Assembly: GCA_037126765.1 (NCBI GenBank)
Contig: JBBCBC010000002.1
Span: 49,542,889-49,606,888 of the forward strand
Length of the DNA: 64,000 nucleotides
Direction: 5' to 3'
From: Stenogyne calaminthoides
Taxonomy: Eukaryota > Streptophyta > Magnoliopsida > Lamiales > Lamiaceae
The notes below the pieces were generated by a model. It worked only from the letters and a program-made list of their open reading frames with translations. It had not been told where the DNA came from and ran no database searches. A program made the translations under genes and the position numbers. This document shows positions 26,263-39,420 of this stretch, one piece after another; position 1 is the stretch's first letter, and each line of letters opens with the position of its first letter.

Positions 26263-29200
26263 ATGAAGAGGTGTAGAGATGATGCGTTCTTGAGTGCTCA
26301 ACCAAAAGGTCCAGCCATTGTTGAACCGTAAGTTTTTATTTATTTTTTCCTTTTCATTTTGGCCGACCTATGTTAAGTTATTTGTGATTTTGTGTTTGTG
26401 GGTAGTTTTTGTAGCAAGTTTAATTTGCTTTTGGAAATGAGATTGATGTATTGCACCGTCAATCTTCTGAAAGTTGAATGCTTTTGAGTTTTGCAATTTA
26501 TATACTTTTTGACATATGCAGCATTTTTGTTTTCAAATCAATTATCACTGAAGTTAATTCTGTAGTAAGTAATTGTCCTACCATTTAAGAGTTATTTTAC
26601 AAAATTGAAATTGGGGGCAATGAAGTTCTAGGCAAGGCCAGATGTCGGCTGCTAGCAGTGCACCGAGGCTAACAACAACCGATGCATTGTCATATCTGAA
26701 AGTTGTGAAGGAAAGATTTCAGGATAAAGGGGATAAATACAAAGATTTTCTTGACATCATGAAAGATTTCAAGGCTCAGAGGTAAGTCTGCACTTTAAAA
26801 AAAAAAAAAAAACAAGAACTTGTCCGAATTTGTAATTAATGTGTTTGTTTCTACATGTAGAATCAATACAGCTGGTGTTGTAGTGAAAGTGAAGGAGCTG
26901 TTCAGCGAGGATCCAGACCTAATTTTTGGATTCAATGCCTTTTTACCGAAGGGATATGAAACTACCCTCCTACCTGAGGATGAACCACTTCTAAAAAAGA
27001 AGCCAGTAGATTATGATGAAGCAATCAATTTTGTAAACAAACTTAAGGTGCAGCTTCAATAAACAATATGCCATCACAATCCTCTGTTCTCTATTTTTCC
27101 ATTAGGTCTTATGATCTGAATCATTTGAAATGTAATTGCAGGCTAGATTTCAGGGAGATGATCGTGTATATAGCACATTTCTTGATATCTTGAATATATA
27201 CAAGAAAGATAGTATGTCAATAAAAGAAGTCTATCATGAGGTATCTGTTCTGAATCATATTCTTAAGTTTTATATAATGTTATATAGTGATCATCTATGT
27301 ATATATATTTTTTATGTTTTGTTTGTAGGTTTCAGTCCTTTTTCAGGATCATGCTGACTTACTCGTAGAGTTCACTCATTTTCTACCTGATGCTTCTGGT
27401 CCTGGCTCTGGTCATTTTGCTCAGCCTCGTAAAAGTAACACTATTCAGCAGAATGGTATAGGTTCTCCTGTTACCATAGGGAGGCCAGTTCATGTTGAGA
27501 AGGTTTTTTTCTCTTTTCTGATTTTTTTTTTTTTGGCATAAAAAATAATTACCTTTTTCTTTTCCTGTTTTAGAAACTCGCTGTTCATGACCAGGCAGAT
27601 TGCTCTGGAAAAGAAGAGGAGAAAAGAGATGGAAGAGATAAAAAAGTTGAGTTGGACTGTGACGATAATTTGGAGCTCAAAAGAAAACCTGCTGACAGAG
27701 ATGATTCGTTGACTGACCAGTTTCATCAAGGTACACTGCATAAATATGTCAGATTGTTTCCTTAAAAGAACACCCTTTTAATCATAAAATTATGAAATTT
27801 AATAATCATTCTTGCATTTCGTTTTAGATTCAAATTGTTGAACTTACTCTAATTTGTCTGAAATCAGCACTAAACTTTTTTTTTTCTATGTAAGTAGTTG
27901 AATATCTGTTAGTTTTTTGTAACCCATTTTAAAATACTAAATTCTTTTTGCCTTGATGATTACTACTGAAAATTCTACTCTGAATTTCTGTTGCAGAATA
28001 TTATGGATGTCTACCTCAATTTCAGCTTCTCCATGTAATTTCTTTTTTTCTTTTTTTTTTGTTCAGGAGCACAGGACCCTATGTCAATTTTCATTGGGAA
28101 AGTGAAGGATAGATTGCAGGATGCCGAAAATTACAAGAAATTTTTGGATTGTCTTCGTTCATATAGAAGCAAGATTGTCACGGGGCCCCAATTTCAACAT
28201 CTGGTGAATATTTTATCTGTTGACCCTCGACTCCTTCTGTTACTTCCGATTCATATCTGTTCTCTGGTTTTATTTAATTTTGGCGTAGATAGTAATGTCG
28301 TCATATTCTTATTGTTGCAATTTCGTTTGCCTTTTGAGGTATATAAACCGTGCTTTATGTTATATGATACTACTAAATTTGCACTCAGCTTCTGAACTAA
28401 TAGCTTAAATGAATTCTGATCAGGTATCATGCATCTAAATTGGATTTTAATAGAGTTGTCACCTTAAAACCCTATGACACCTTAAAACCCTATGAGAGAA
28501 AGGTTTTTTGATTGCTTTCGTCTGAAAATCTTTTTACCTTGGCTTCCTATTATCCCGATTTTAAAGAGGTTGAGGAAAATTGTACATCTTAATGGTTTTT
28601 AATTTTAACTGGATAAGTAATTAAAATATGAGGTAAAGTATGTTGTAGATTGGTTTCATAATCTGATATTAGTTTGCAATACACCCTTGTTGACATTGAA
28701 AATGTGCTCTTTGCAAAAGTAAGTGTTTCTCCACCACAAAGTACTTCTAGGAAAAACAAGGAACACAACTTAGAGAATTCAAATATTCATATCCTGCCAG
28801 GTTCCTTTCTTTGTCTATCGAATACTTTCTAAAACTTGGTTAAAACAATATTCCAAGATCCTTCTAGAATGGTATAAGAATTTTTTTATATGTATATATG
28901 TATGTATATGACATGCCATTTTCCTTTACCAAAATTATCAAACGATCATACATTCGTGAAAAGATTAAAATGTGAAATATAAGAAAAACAGTTAGATACA
29001 AAACAATTGCTTGTCACTCATATATTTCATTAATTTTCTCATATCTTTGGTAGAACTAATAATCAGGACCTTTTATTTTGTCAGGTGGCTACTTTACTGG
29101 GATCACATACAGACCTTAAGGAAGAATGTGAAGATTTTATGACTTATATTGAGAAGACTGGTACTAAAAGAATCGACGCTTTTTATGTATTTTTACTTAA

Positions 29201-32200
29201 TCATGTATTTGTCAATTTGTGGATATTCAAGTCCTGTACTGGATGTAGTCAAGGATTTCCAATATGAAATTATTTCTGTAAAATATATTCATTTGTGATG
29301 CTGGTATTTTGTTTCTTGTGCTGAATGACTTTTCGGTACTTTTCACAAATAATGATAGATGTCACTAATAATTGTAACCAATTTTGCACATTTCAGGATT
29401 CTTGCAGAACAATAAACAAAGTTCTAGATCTTTAAAGGTAGAGGAACACCAAGGAGATGATCACAATAGGGAAGACAATGATAGAAATAAAGATCATGAT
29501 AACAGAGAGAGGGATAGATGTGATAGGTTCAACACTAAAGATGTCCAAGGACTGAAGCTGTCTACGATGAAAGACAAGTTTGCAGCTAAACCCATTCATG
29601 AGCTTGATCTCTCTAACTGCGAGAGTTGTACTCCAAGTTATCGTCTTCTTCCTGACAATGTAAGTTTTCTTAGTGGGCATTTGGTTCGTAATTCTTCAGT
29701 GGGAATGGTAATGGAAATGAATATATGGTAAATGTGGTGGTTGATGAGAATAAAACTATAAAAGATAATCAATTCACCTTCATCATACTTTGTACCAGGT
29801 AATCAGACTCAAAAATAAATTAATCATTACCCTATCTAGATTAATTACCTCCCCCTATAATCATTTATCCTCAATCAATCACCTGTTCCTCAACCAACAA
29901 TCATTTTTTGTCCCAACTTATTCCAAGATCATACACTAACAATATAACCATCATTCTCATTGTAACGGGCTACTCGATGGTTCCCATTGAAAAATCTGAA
30001 CCAAGCGGCCCATATTTAGTTTACCTAATCTGAATATTTAGATATTTTATTCATCCCATTGCAATTCCATGGGACAGTATCCAATTCCTTCAGTGAGTCG
30101 AAAAACGAAGATTGGTGCTGAAGTGCTGAATGATGATTGGGTGTCGGTCACTTCAGGAAGTGAGGATTACTCGTTCAAACATATGCGCAAAAACCAATAT
30201 GAAGAAAGCTTGTTTCGTTGTGAGGATGATAGGTAAGAATTGTCTAAACAATCATCGCTTTTCAATAGAAAGATTATCACTTTTTAAGGTTAAGCGCATC
30301 ACTTTTCAAAAGAAGTACATAAAATGTATCATTTTAAGGTAAAAATTTGAAAAGGGATACACTTTACCTTGAAAAGTGAAGTTATTGCCTAAGAACTGAC
30401 TATTGTAAACAATTGGCTTATCTATTACGATTCCAGGTATGAACTCGACATGTTATTGGGATCTGTGAACGCAACAGCACAGCGTGTTGAAAAACTGTTA
30501 GACAGTTTTAATGCTCATACAGACAAGACAGATAGTTCATTTCATATTGAAGATCATTTGACAGGTATGTGGTAATGAGATCCTGATAATTTCTCAGAAT
30601 AAGTTTATGCTGCTAGGTTGAGAGTACGTAAATGTCCCTCTCTTTTGTTCAGCTCTTGATCTACGGTGCATTGAGCGCTTGTACGGCGATCATGGTCTTG
30701 ACGTAAGGGATGTATTAAGGAAGAATGGGCCCCTTGCCCTGCCAATCATATTAACCCGATTGAAGCAGAAACAGGAAGAATGGGCTAGGTGCCGCTCTGA
30801 CTTTAATAAGATATGGGCTGAAATTTATGCTAAGAACTACCACAAATCACTTGATCACAGAAGCTTTTATTTTAAGCAGCAGGATACGAAGAACTTGAGT
30901 GCTAAAGGTAATTTAGGCTTACATGTATTTACTTTGAGTTGAAGTACATGAGTTGTCTATTGTAGAAATTTCATCGAGGTATTTATGCTAATATAATGCC
31001 ATGATGCACAAGTTTGCATAAGTATGGCATTTTAAAAAACTGTGATGGTACCCTTTCAAAGGCGGAAGAAAATTGGACATTCAACCAAGTTCCTCGATTT
31101 TTTTTTTACTATCAAGTGTGATGTTACTCATAGTATATTACACACGAATAGGGTGTCGGGGATGCAATTATTGAAAATTCAGTCTTCTCGTTGAATTTTT
31201 AAAATTTGTGATGGTATTTTCATTCAAATGCTTTTAATTCATGTATATACAGAAAACAATCTCAACTTTTTATACATAAACATCTACCATGGATTGTTCT
31301 ATCACATGTTTTCTCAGACATCTATTATAATCTGTTTCCTTAACTTCTTTTTATATCTTTCTTTCTTTTAATATTATTTCCACTGACGAATATGTTTGCT
31401 TTATCAATTCTATCCTTTCAGCATTCTTAGCTGAAATCAAAGAAATTAGCGAAAAGGATCAGAACGAAGAAGAAAAAGTTTTCTCGATTGGTGCTGGATA
31501 TAGACAACCCATCAGACCTCATATGAAATTTGAGTATCCTGATCCCGACATACAAGAAGATCTATATCAGCTCATGAAATACGCTTGTGGAGAAGTTTGT
31601 ACACCCGAGCAGCGTGACAAAGTCATGAAAATTTGGACAACTTTTATCGAGCCTGTCCTTGGTGTTCCTTCCCATCCGAGTGAAGTTGACATCGAAGATA
31701 TCGAGAAGGTTAACAATCATGCAGCCAAGACATTGGTCAATAGTGGTGAGAGGAACGGCAACTCTGTTGCTTCAGACAGAAAACTTTCAGACATGTCCAA
31801 AATTGGAGGTGAAAATATATCCACTGACCAATCTTGTTCTGGAAGAATGCTCGTCAATAATAAGGTTAAAAATGATGTTTATCCTGATGCAGGTAATTCT
31901 ACTACTTGTGAGATTGATAAATTATGTAATGCAACCCAAAATGGAACAAATGATGCCAATATGATGCCTGTTAGCAAACAAGCTAGTCCTCCAGGCCCAG
32001 GTGGTACTGATGGTGATCGTGGGATAAAGGCTATTCCGAGTAACAAACCACAGGTACATTACAGATGTTGGATTTGTTTCCTATTTTGAAATATATCAAA
32101 ATATTGTCAAATCTTGTACGGAAGTATGTACAACAAAACAGCATTGAAATTAAAGAATCTGTACCAATAACCTGTCATTTTGTTTAGATCAACTTACTAT

Positions 32201-34524
32201 GAAACTGCTTTTAGTTAATCATATACTTGGATTCAAATTGTGGGATAGTTTGCAAAATGAGGAATTAAAAGACTTGGTATGTTATTGTGGTATAAATTTG
32301 AGAACTGAAAAGCTGTGGATTTCATTCTGTGTAGCAAGAAATACAGTCTCACAAGTAAGCTTATTTGTGTATTAGCTACTGTTGATTTTTATAGCAACTT
32401 TTGAAAAATGTTGCTGCACCATGATTTACATCATAATCTTGATATACTAGTAACGGTTACGAATTTGAATGAACTTTTTATTTTTTATCTAAATAAAATG
32501 TGCGTTATGATTGTCCTGCCCATTGTATAAACCAATTCATTCAGAAACTCTGGATACTCTGTTAAAGTACTGATTATTTCTGTTTGCGTCTAAATTAGAC
32601 TGCACTTTCCGTATATGAATAATACTTTTTAAGTACTTGGTATTTATTTTTTTATAAAATATTAAGGTCGTGAGTTGGGACATGTTGTCACTTTCAATAA
32701 ATGAACACACAAATTTTATTTTATCTTTTAAATCCTAAAAGCTTATTCTTTTATTTTTCCTGAATAGTATTAAAAGTATTAGTACCTCTTGATGATGCAG
32801 GGTAGTGATTCTAGGAAAGAAACTTCCTCTTCAACTGAAGAAATCCAAGCTCAGAAACGCCATGAAAACGAAGGTTTCCCCAAAAGCGAACGAGAAGATG
32901 GTGAATTATCTCCTAATAAGGATTTCGAAGGCGAGGAAAGTAATCAGGGATCATCAGACAGTGAGAACGCCTACGAAAATGGCGACGCTTCAGCAACCGA
33001 ATCAGCTGAAAGAGATGAGCGCTCCCCTGAAAACGCGAGTGATAACAAGGCTGAGAGTGAAGGAGTCTCGACTGAGGGTAATGAAGGAACTACATCATTT
33101 TCTGGTCATCGTCTACACACTGTGAAACCTATTACGGTGAAAACAACTGTTTCTTTACCTGCCAAAGTGAAGAGCTCCGAGATTTTCTTCGGGAACGATT
33201 CCTTCTATCTGCTTTTCAGGCTTCACCAAGTAAAGTTTTCTATGTTTTACAAAAATTTCCCATTTTTCCAACTCTTTCCTTAACTGACTGCTTTTGTTTG
33301 ACAGATTTTGTATGAAAGGTTGCATGGTGCTAAGGTGCATTCTAAGTCTCCTGAAAATAAATGGAGGATTTTGAATAATTCAAATCCATCAGATTCATAT
33401 TCTAGGTAGCTCTCCTGGATTTTTCACTCGTCTTGTTTTTCTTAGCTAGGAAGAAAATACTGATGAAGATGAGAACTTGTTGCAGGTTTAAGGATGCTCT
33501 ACACAGTTTGCTTGATGGATCGTCTGATAATGCGAAGTTCGAGGATGATTGCCGAACTATTATTGGGGCTCAATCTTACATCCTGTTTTCGTTGGATAAA
33601 CTAATACATAAACTTATCAAACAGGTAATAAATAACATAGTGATATTTTTTTCATTATTTTGTTTTGGTTTCTGAAATTTTTAATGTAAACGTTTGTCCT
33701 TTATATGCATCTACAGCTACAAACGATCGCAAGTGAGGAGATGGAGAACAAACTCGTTCTACTATACGCATATGAAAAATCAAGAAATCCTGGAAAATTT
33801 TCTGATGCAATTTATCATGAAAATGCCCGTTTTCTTCTTCCTGAAGATAATGTGTATCGAATAGAATGTGTGAGTTTGTTTGCTGTTATCCTTTTTTTTC
33901 TTTTTAACTCGTAGGTCTTTTTTTCCCTGTATTGAATATGAAATCCTACTGCAGGTGCCTTCTCCAACTTGTCTGACCATACAGCTCATGAAAAATGAGC
34001 ACGATAAACCTGAAGAATCCGCCATATACATGGACCCCACTTTTACTGCGTATTTGAATGATGAGCTCCTCTCAGTTGTTCCTGAAAGAAAGGGAAAATC
34101 GAAGATATATTTGAAGAGGTACGGCATGCCCACAAAATAACTTTTAAATCCCGTCTCTTCGACAGTTACATTAATTCCGTTACCATTTGCAGAAACAAAA
34201 GAAAATTGTCGTCCCAAGATGAGATTCCAGAAGAACTCACAACTTACAACGGTCTGGAAATTAAGATTGCTTGCAATTCGTTGAAGGTAGTGAGTCTTTG
34301 ATAAACTCTCTCTATGTAAAGTTTCTATTAAATGTGATCATTACAATTAAAGAGTATTCGGGTCTTTATTGCAACAGGCCTCTTATGTTATAGACACAGA
34401 AGACGTGTTGTACCACAAAAGAAAACGCAGAAGACCTCTGTTACAAAACGGCGCTTCCAAAAGAGCTGAACGAGTTTGCAAATTCATGCGTAATGCTCAT
34501 GCCAGCATTGAAGGAATCCATTAA
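26263..34524 (+). CDS. SNL: SIN3-like paired amphipathic helix co-repressor scaffold
   Basis: Twenty exons join in frame to 1234 aa, within the size range of plant SNL proteins: 26263-26327, 26632-26781, 26861-27047, 27142-27240, 27329-27502, 27574-27730, 28067-28203, 29085-29160, 29397-29659, 30078-30232, 30437-30564, 30653-30907, 31422-32053, 32801-33229, 33305-33405, 33486-33624, 33717-33869, 33955-34118, 34193-34286 and 34378-34524. PAH1 is at about 38-105, PAH2 at 127-190 and PAH3 at 282-348. The histone-deacetylase interaction region is at about 417-520 (DLSNCESCTPSYRLLPDN, TSGSEDYSFKHMRKNQYEE). An acidic Ser/Glu-rich linker is in exon 14, and the C-terminal SIN3 domain (LHQILYERLHGAK) follows. 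Family knowledge: nuclear scaffold that joins repressors to HDA19-type deacetylases. The start MKRCRDDAF matches the MKR.RDD N-terminus of the family. Partial duplicates lie upstream. Confidence 0.96.
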
Positions 34525-35159
34525 TTTGTTGAAATTCCAGCCTACTAGCAGAGTTAACTAGTATTCAACGAAGAAGTTGGATACGATCGCTCATAACTTG
34601 GCGCGTGTATTTGAAACGAGACGTTTATTTATTGAGCCACAACTCTAGACTAGACAGAGAGACTACAGTTCCATTCATAGACCGATTTTAAGTTTAAATG
34701 GGACAATTTTTTTGATCATCTGGACTACATTCTTGAATGTTATTTATAATGGACAAACTTTGACCATTTAGCTCTAGTTTTATTGATCCTTTATGGAGCA
34801 GTTGCTCATATTTTTTTAAGGGATACAGGGATGACAATGGTACTTTGGGGTCATAGGACGGGGCGATCCATTCTAAATTAAAATTTTATTATTGCAAATA
34901 ATGTTGCATGATACTTACAATTTTTAAATGTTTAAAATAAAATCAAGATTTTGGTTGAAAAATGTATAAATGATAACAAAAGCATTTTGTGAATTTATTT
35001 TCACTTAGAACTAATGTTGTATATCTATAGGTATTTTGCTTGCAATACGAAATTGTGTTTCGTATTATGTTTTATTGATATATATTAATGTAAAAAAATA
35101 TTTATTAAGTTGAATTTTACCGTGTATAAAATGTCACTATTTTCTTTTCAAAATTGCTA

Positions 35160-35417
35160 CTCCCTCCGTCCCAAACTCGATTGCTACATTTTCGTTTCGG
35201 GCGTTCCATACTTGATTACCACTTTCCTTAAATGGAAATACCCACTTTATCATATAAAATACTAATAAACAACTCTTTTTAACCCCAATTACCCATCATT
35301 TTATCATTTTATCACATAAAATACTAATAAACAATTCTTTCTACCCCAACACTTTATCACTTTTTCTTAAAACCCGAGCATAAAGTAATGTGACAATCGA
35401 GTTTGGGATGGAGATAG
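35160..35417. mobile_element. Stowaway-like MITE, 258 bp
   Basis: The ends CTCCCTCCGTCCCAAACTCG and its near complement (CGAGTTTGGGATGGAGATAG) are flanked by TA at 35158-35159 and 35418-35419. Internally ATAAAATACTAATAAACAA occurs twice. Confidence 0.85.
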
Positions 35418-36229
35418 TAGCATATTTTGTATGTTAAATAGTGGCACTGTTAAGTGTTAACTATTTTATCGGATGTAGCTTAGATTATTGCATAAATACC
35501 AACTTAACTATTTTCCAAACTTTGAGATCACTTCTTCGAGGAAATTTAAAAAATTGTAGCAGTATTTTATTATCTCATCAATTAATATGGAGTTTTAATT
35601 GCTAATAAAAGCAAAACCTTCCTCAAAGAGAGAACATAAATAGTTTTCCCAACATCAACAAAGTTGCAACTTGGACATGAAAAACAAGAGAAAAACAAAA
35701 CAAAACAAAACAAAGACAATGACTTGAGAGGGGCACTTTTGCCAACTCTTATTCCTAATTATCCAGAGAGAAAGAGTCCCATAAATTTCGAAAAAGAAAT
35801 AATGTCACGACAAACGACACCGTCTGACACGGTTCCTTAAAGAATTTCTCAAGAAGTACTTGTTTCAGTAAAATGGGTCCAATTGCAGTTTACCCAAACC
35901 CGTGGGGTTTATTCGTAAATAAATAATAAATGTGGATTTAATTAGGGAATCCTATGCACTGCACCAAATATAACAAATATGCACCTGCTGTTCTTCCCAA
36001 TTTCATGCCCTCTGATTCTTTTTATTCCATCAAATATGGCAACTCCTATGTACCCGAGATTCCCATTAAATAATCAAATAACCACCTCTAGCTCTAACGA
36101 AAGTGTCCTTTTTAAAAAAAAATGTAAATAGGTGTCTTCAATTATATTAGCATTCATTTTCTTTTGAATTTGTTCATAGTGAAACACATGCCATTATATT
36201 TATAAAGTGACATCACTACTCGTATAAAT

Positions 36230-36470
36230 TAGTACCTCTAATATTTAATATTATAATTTTAGTTTATAAGTGTAATGATATCAATTGACAAATATAATGA
36301 TATTAATTTGTAAGTGTAGTAATATGAAATTTATACTAATACACTTACAAATTGATACAACTATCATTACACTTGTATAATGGTATACTTACAAATTTAT
36401 AAAAATATGTATATCAATTTATAAGTATAATAATATGTGTTTTATAATATGAGCAAATTTTACATGAGAG
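36230..36470. repeat. AT-rich dispersed repeat, related copy at 43660-43860
   Basis: Shares GATGAGAGTTTGTGTAA-like sequence (36460-36478, ATGAGAGTTTGTGTAAA) and many ATAATRATATTAATT units with the 43.7-kb copy. Borders and type are unclear. Confidence 0.45.
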
Positions 36471-37699
36471 TTTGTGTAAATATTATATTTTATTCTTCAA
36501 TTCTCATGATCAGACTTGCAAGGATAAGAGAGAAGGGGGGAGAAAAATAGTGATTGAGGGTATATATTTATCTTATATATGACACTGTCTCGTAATGATA
36601 AGCCTATCTCTTCTAAAAGAATCATAATATTTTTTTATTTGATACAAATTCTCAAATAAGTGGAGTATTAGTCTATCTCTTGTACAAAAGGGTAGGTATA
36701 GGACTAAAAAAAATTGAAAAGAGAAAAGTAGCGAATCGATTTAGTGCATGGGTCCTAATTTAATCGCAATAAAAGAAATATAAATCTTGCGAGAAAGAAC
36801 AAGTCTGCCTACGTACTGCCTCAACGGCTCTATAAATTATTAATCCAGATTTCTTTAGGAAATTTAAATGATTAATAAAACATAACCTAATTAATAAAGT
36901 ATGCCATAGAAATATTAAGGTTAGGCAAAATACAGAAGGTGTAACCACAATATAGTGTTTGGCGAGAGATTACGTGGAAAAATGGATAGGGTATATCAAA
37001 TTCATATATGATGATTGGAATAAAAAACAAAGGTGGAGGTTTGATAGAAGGAAAAAAGAGCACGTGATCAGGTGTGAGCGGCGTATTGCGCCAGACAGTG
37101 TGATTGTAGGCGTCACCATCAGTCACAGAAGCGAATAAAACATTCAAATTATGTAAAACATGAAATAATTTAAATAAAAAATTCTACCATAAAACATTAG
37201 GTTTTCTAAATTCTATCAAAAGTTCTACTGCTGAGGGTTGTTCTTTAAGTGTTGTGATACTTTAGAATGTCGGTTTTGAGTATACATCAAGTATTTTTTG
37301 GTATTGAAAGTGGTATTTTTTTTACTGGAACTTGTTTATTAATCATGGTCTATCTGAACTTTTTGCTCTTTGTTTCTTGTGTTATACATTTTACTATGTT
37401 GGGTAGTAAGTACTTATTGATATTGGTTCTATGTTGGGTAGTAAGTACTTACTGATATTGTTTTTATGAAATGTGCTGACTGATACGTATTTTGCTAGTG
37501 ATTATATGATCAAGAGTATCAAAAATCTCATCTGGAGTATCAAATATGGTCAAGAGTATCAATAACTTCTACGTTTATCAAAAGTATAAATTTCAGGCCA
37601 GTGATTCATATTGCATACTAAAACCACAGTATTGAATATCTGGACAAGAATCTTTTATTATCCCAAATATTCTATTTCTTGGCTTAGTAATATGGTAAC

Positions 37700-37975
37700 A
37701 TGAATTATAATATGTTGTTGGAATGCCTAGATGACGAGGATGCAAGAAAGATTGTAGAAGATGGGTCTAATAAGGTTCTCCTTGCACTTAAACAACTAAA
37801 AGATTCGAGGGGTGAGTGTTCAAATTCTTCTAATGGTATTTTAGATCCTGCACGTTCGACCACAAAGGGCATGAAAAAGAGGATAAAAGGATACTTTAAG
37901 AAGAACATGAAGAAAAGAACACCAGTTGCATCAAATGAGATTGGTAGCAAGACTCCCAATGTTCGATTGTTCTAG
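37700..37975 (+). pseudogene. C-terminal fragment of a FAR1-related (FRS) protein
   Basis: A 91-aa open frame. It contains LLECLDDEDARKIVEDGSN followed by ILDPARSTTKGMKKRIKGYF. The second part resembles the short C-terminal motif (I..P....TKGR.K....) of FAR1-related sequence proteins, which derive from Mutator-like transposases. The FAR1 DNA-binding, MULE transposase and SWIM zinc-finger parts are not found upstream. It is most likely a surviving last exon of a degraded gene or element, but a small expressed gene is possible. Confidence 0.5.
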
Positions 37976-38149
37976 TTTATTTGTTTTTTTTCCCTAATTT
38001 TCGTACTTGAAAAGATTCTGCTATTTGTTAGAGTATCAAAACTTTCATCTGGAGTATCAAATATCTAGTCAGGAGTATTATATGTTTATCAAAAGGATAC
38101 AATTCAGGTCAGTGAATCATATTGTATATTTAAAACGATTAATGTTGTG

Positions 38150-39195
38150 TTTAATCTTAGTTGTATTTTGAATATCGAAACAAGAATCTCTTATTATTGT
38201 ACAGAGTATTAGAGACTTAGAGTATCAAAAATATCATCTGCGGTATCACATATATGGTCAAGAGCATCAAAAACTTATATGTTTATCAAAAGGAAGGATA
38301 TATTTCAGGTCAGTGAGTCATACAGTATTAAATTGTACAGTGATACCTATTTTGAATATCTGGACAAGAATCTCTTATTATTGAGCAATGTATAAGAGTA
38401 TCAAAAATACAACCTGGAGTATCAAATATTAAGCCAGGAGTATCAAAACATATATGTTTATCAAAGTATCTTTCGACGACAATATACATTTTATGTTTAC
38501 TATTATCATAGTTCATACGAAAAAAATCAGTACTAAATGTTGACATTTAAGTCACTTATTATGGTACTGAGTTTTATAGTATCAATAATCCAATCAGAAG
38601 TATTATATATCATATTGGAAGTATCAGTCTATATTGTATAATCTATAATCAAAACAAAAATCTCTTATTATTGGAAGTATCAGTTTATATATCATAATAC
38701 TGTGTTTAGTCTTAGTGGCATTTTGAATATCGAAACATGAATCTCTTATTATTGTACATAGTATTAGAGTATCAAAAATCTCATCTGCGGTATCACATAT
38801 ATGGTCAAGAGTATCGAAAACTTATATGTTTATCAAAAGGAATGATATAATTTAGGTCAGTGAGTCACACAACATTAAATTGTACAGTGACCTATTTTGA
38901 ATATCTGGACAAGAATCTCTTATTATTGTGCAATGTATAAGAGTATCAAAACTACAACCTGGAGTATCAAATATTAAGCCAGGAGTATCAAAACATATAT
39001 GTTTATCAAAGTATCTTTCAACGAAAATATACATTTCATGTTTGCTATTATCATAGTTCCTACGAAAAAATCAGAACTAAATGTTCTCATTTAAGTCACT
39101 TATTACGGTATCGAGTTTTAGAGTATCAATACTCCAATCAGAAGTATTATATATCATATTGGAAGTATCAGTTTCTATAGTATAATCTATAATCA
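38150..39195. repeat. Tandem duplication with a period of about 555 bp
   Basis: Unit 1 (about 38150-38704) and unit 2 (about 38705-39195) run in parallel from CTTAGT..ATTTTGAATATCGAAAC to GAAGTATCAGT with small differences. The unit carries several AGTATCA heptamers. Confidence 0.85.
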
Positions 39196-39420
39196 ATCAT
39201 ACCTCAATGAAATCACTTTTGATGGAAAAAACACCAATATACCATAACTAAGTATTCACCAATAATCCAGTACACTAATAATCCAATACATCAAAATAAA
39301 GCACCTCTAAAAAATTCACATGTTTTCTCATTGAATGCTGAGATTACAATCTGATATATAACAATCGACTAATTAATTGCAACTAGTAACTCTAAAAGTA
39401 CTTTACACATCAATGCAAAA

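Larger units (their letters stand above)
34525..37499. other. Intergenic: SNL 3' UTR, one MITE, AT-rich spacer
   Basis: The probable SNL 3' UTR extends to about 34800. A Stowaway lies at 35160-35417. An AT-rich repeat shared with 43660-43860 lies at about 36230-36470. A short tandem pair containing GTTGGGTAGTAAGTACTTA is at 37398-37460. ORFs at 36760-37147 and 37267-37455 have no recognisable features. Confidence 0.55.
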
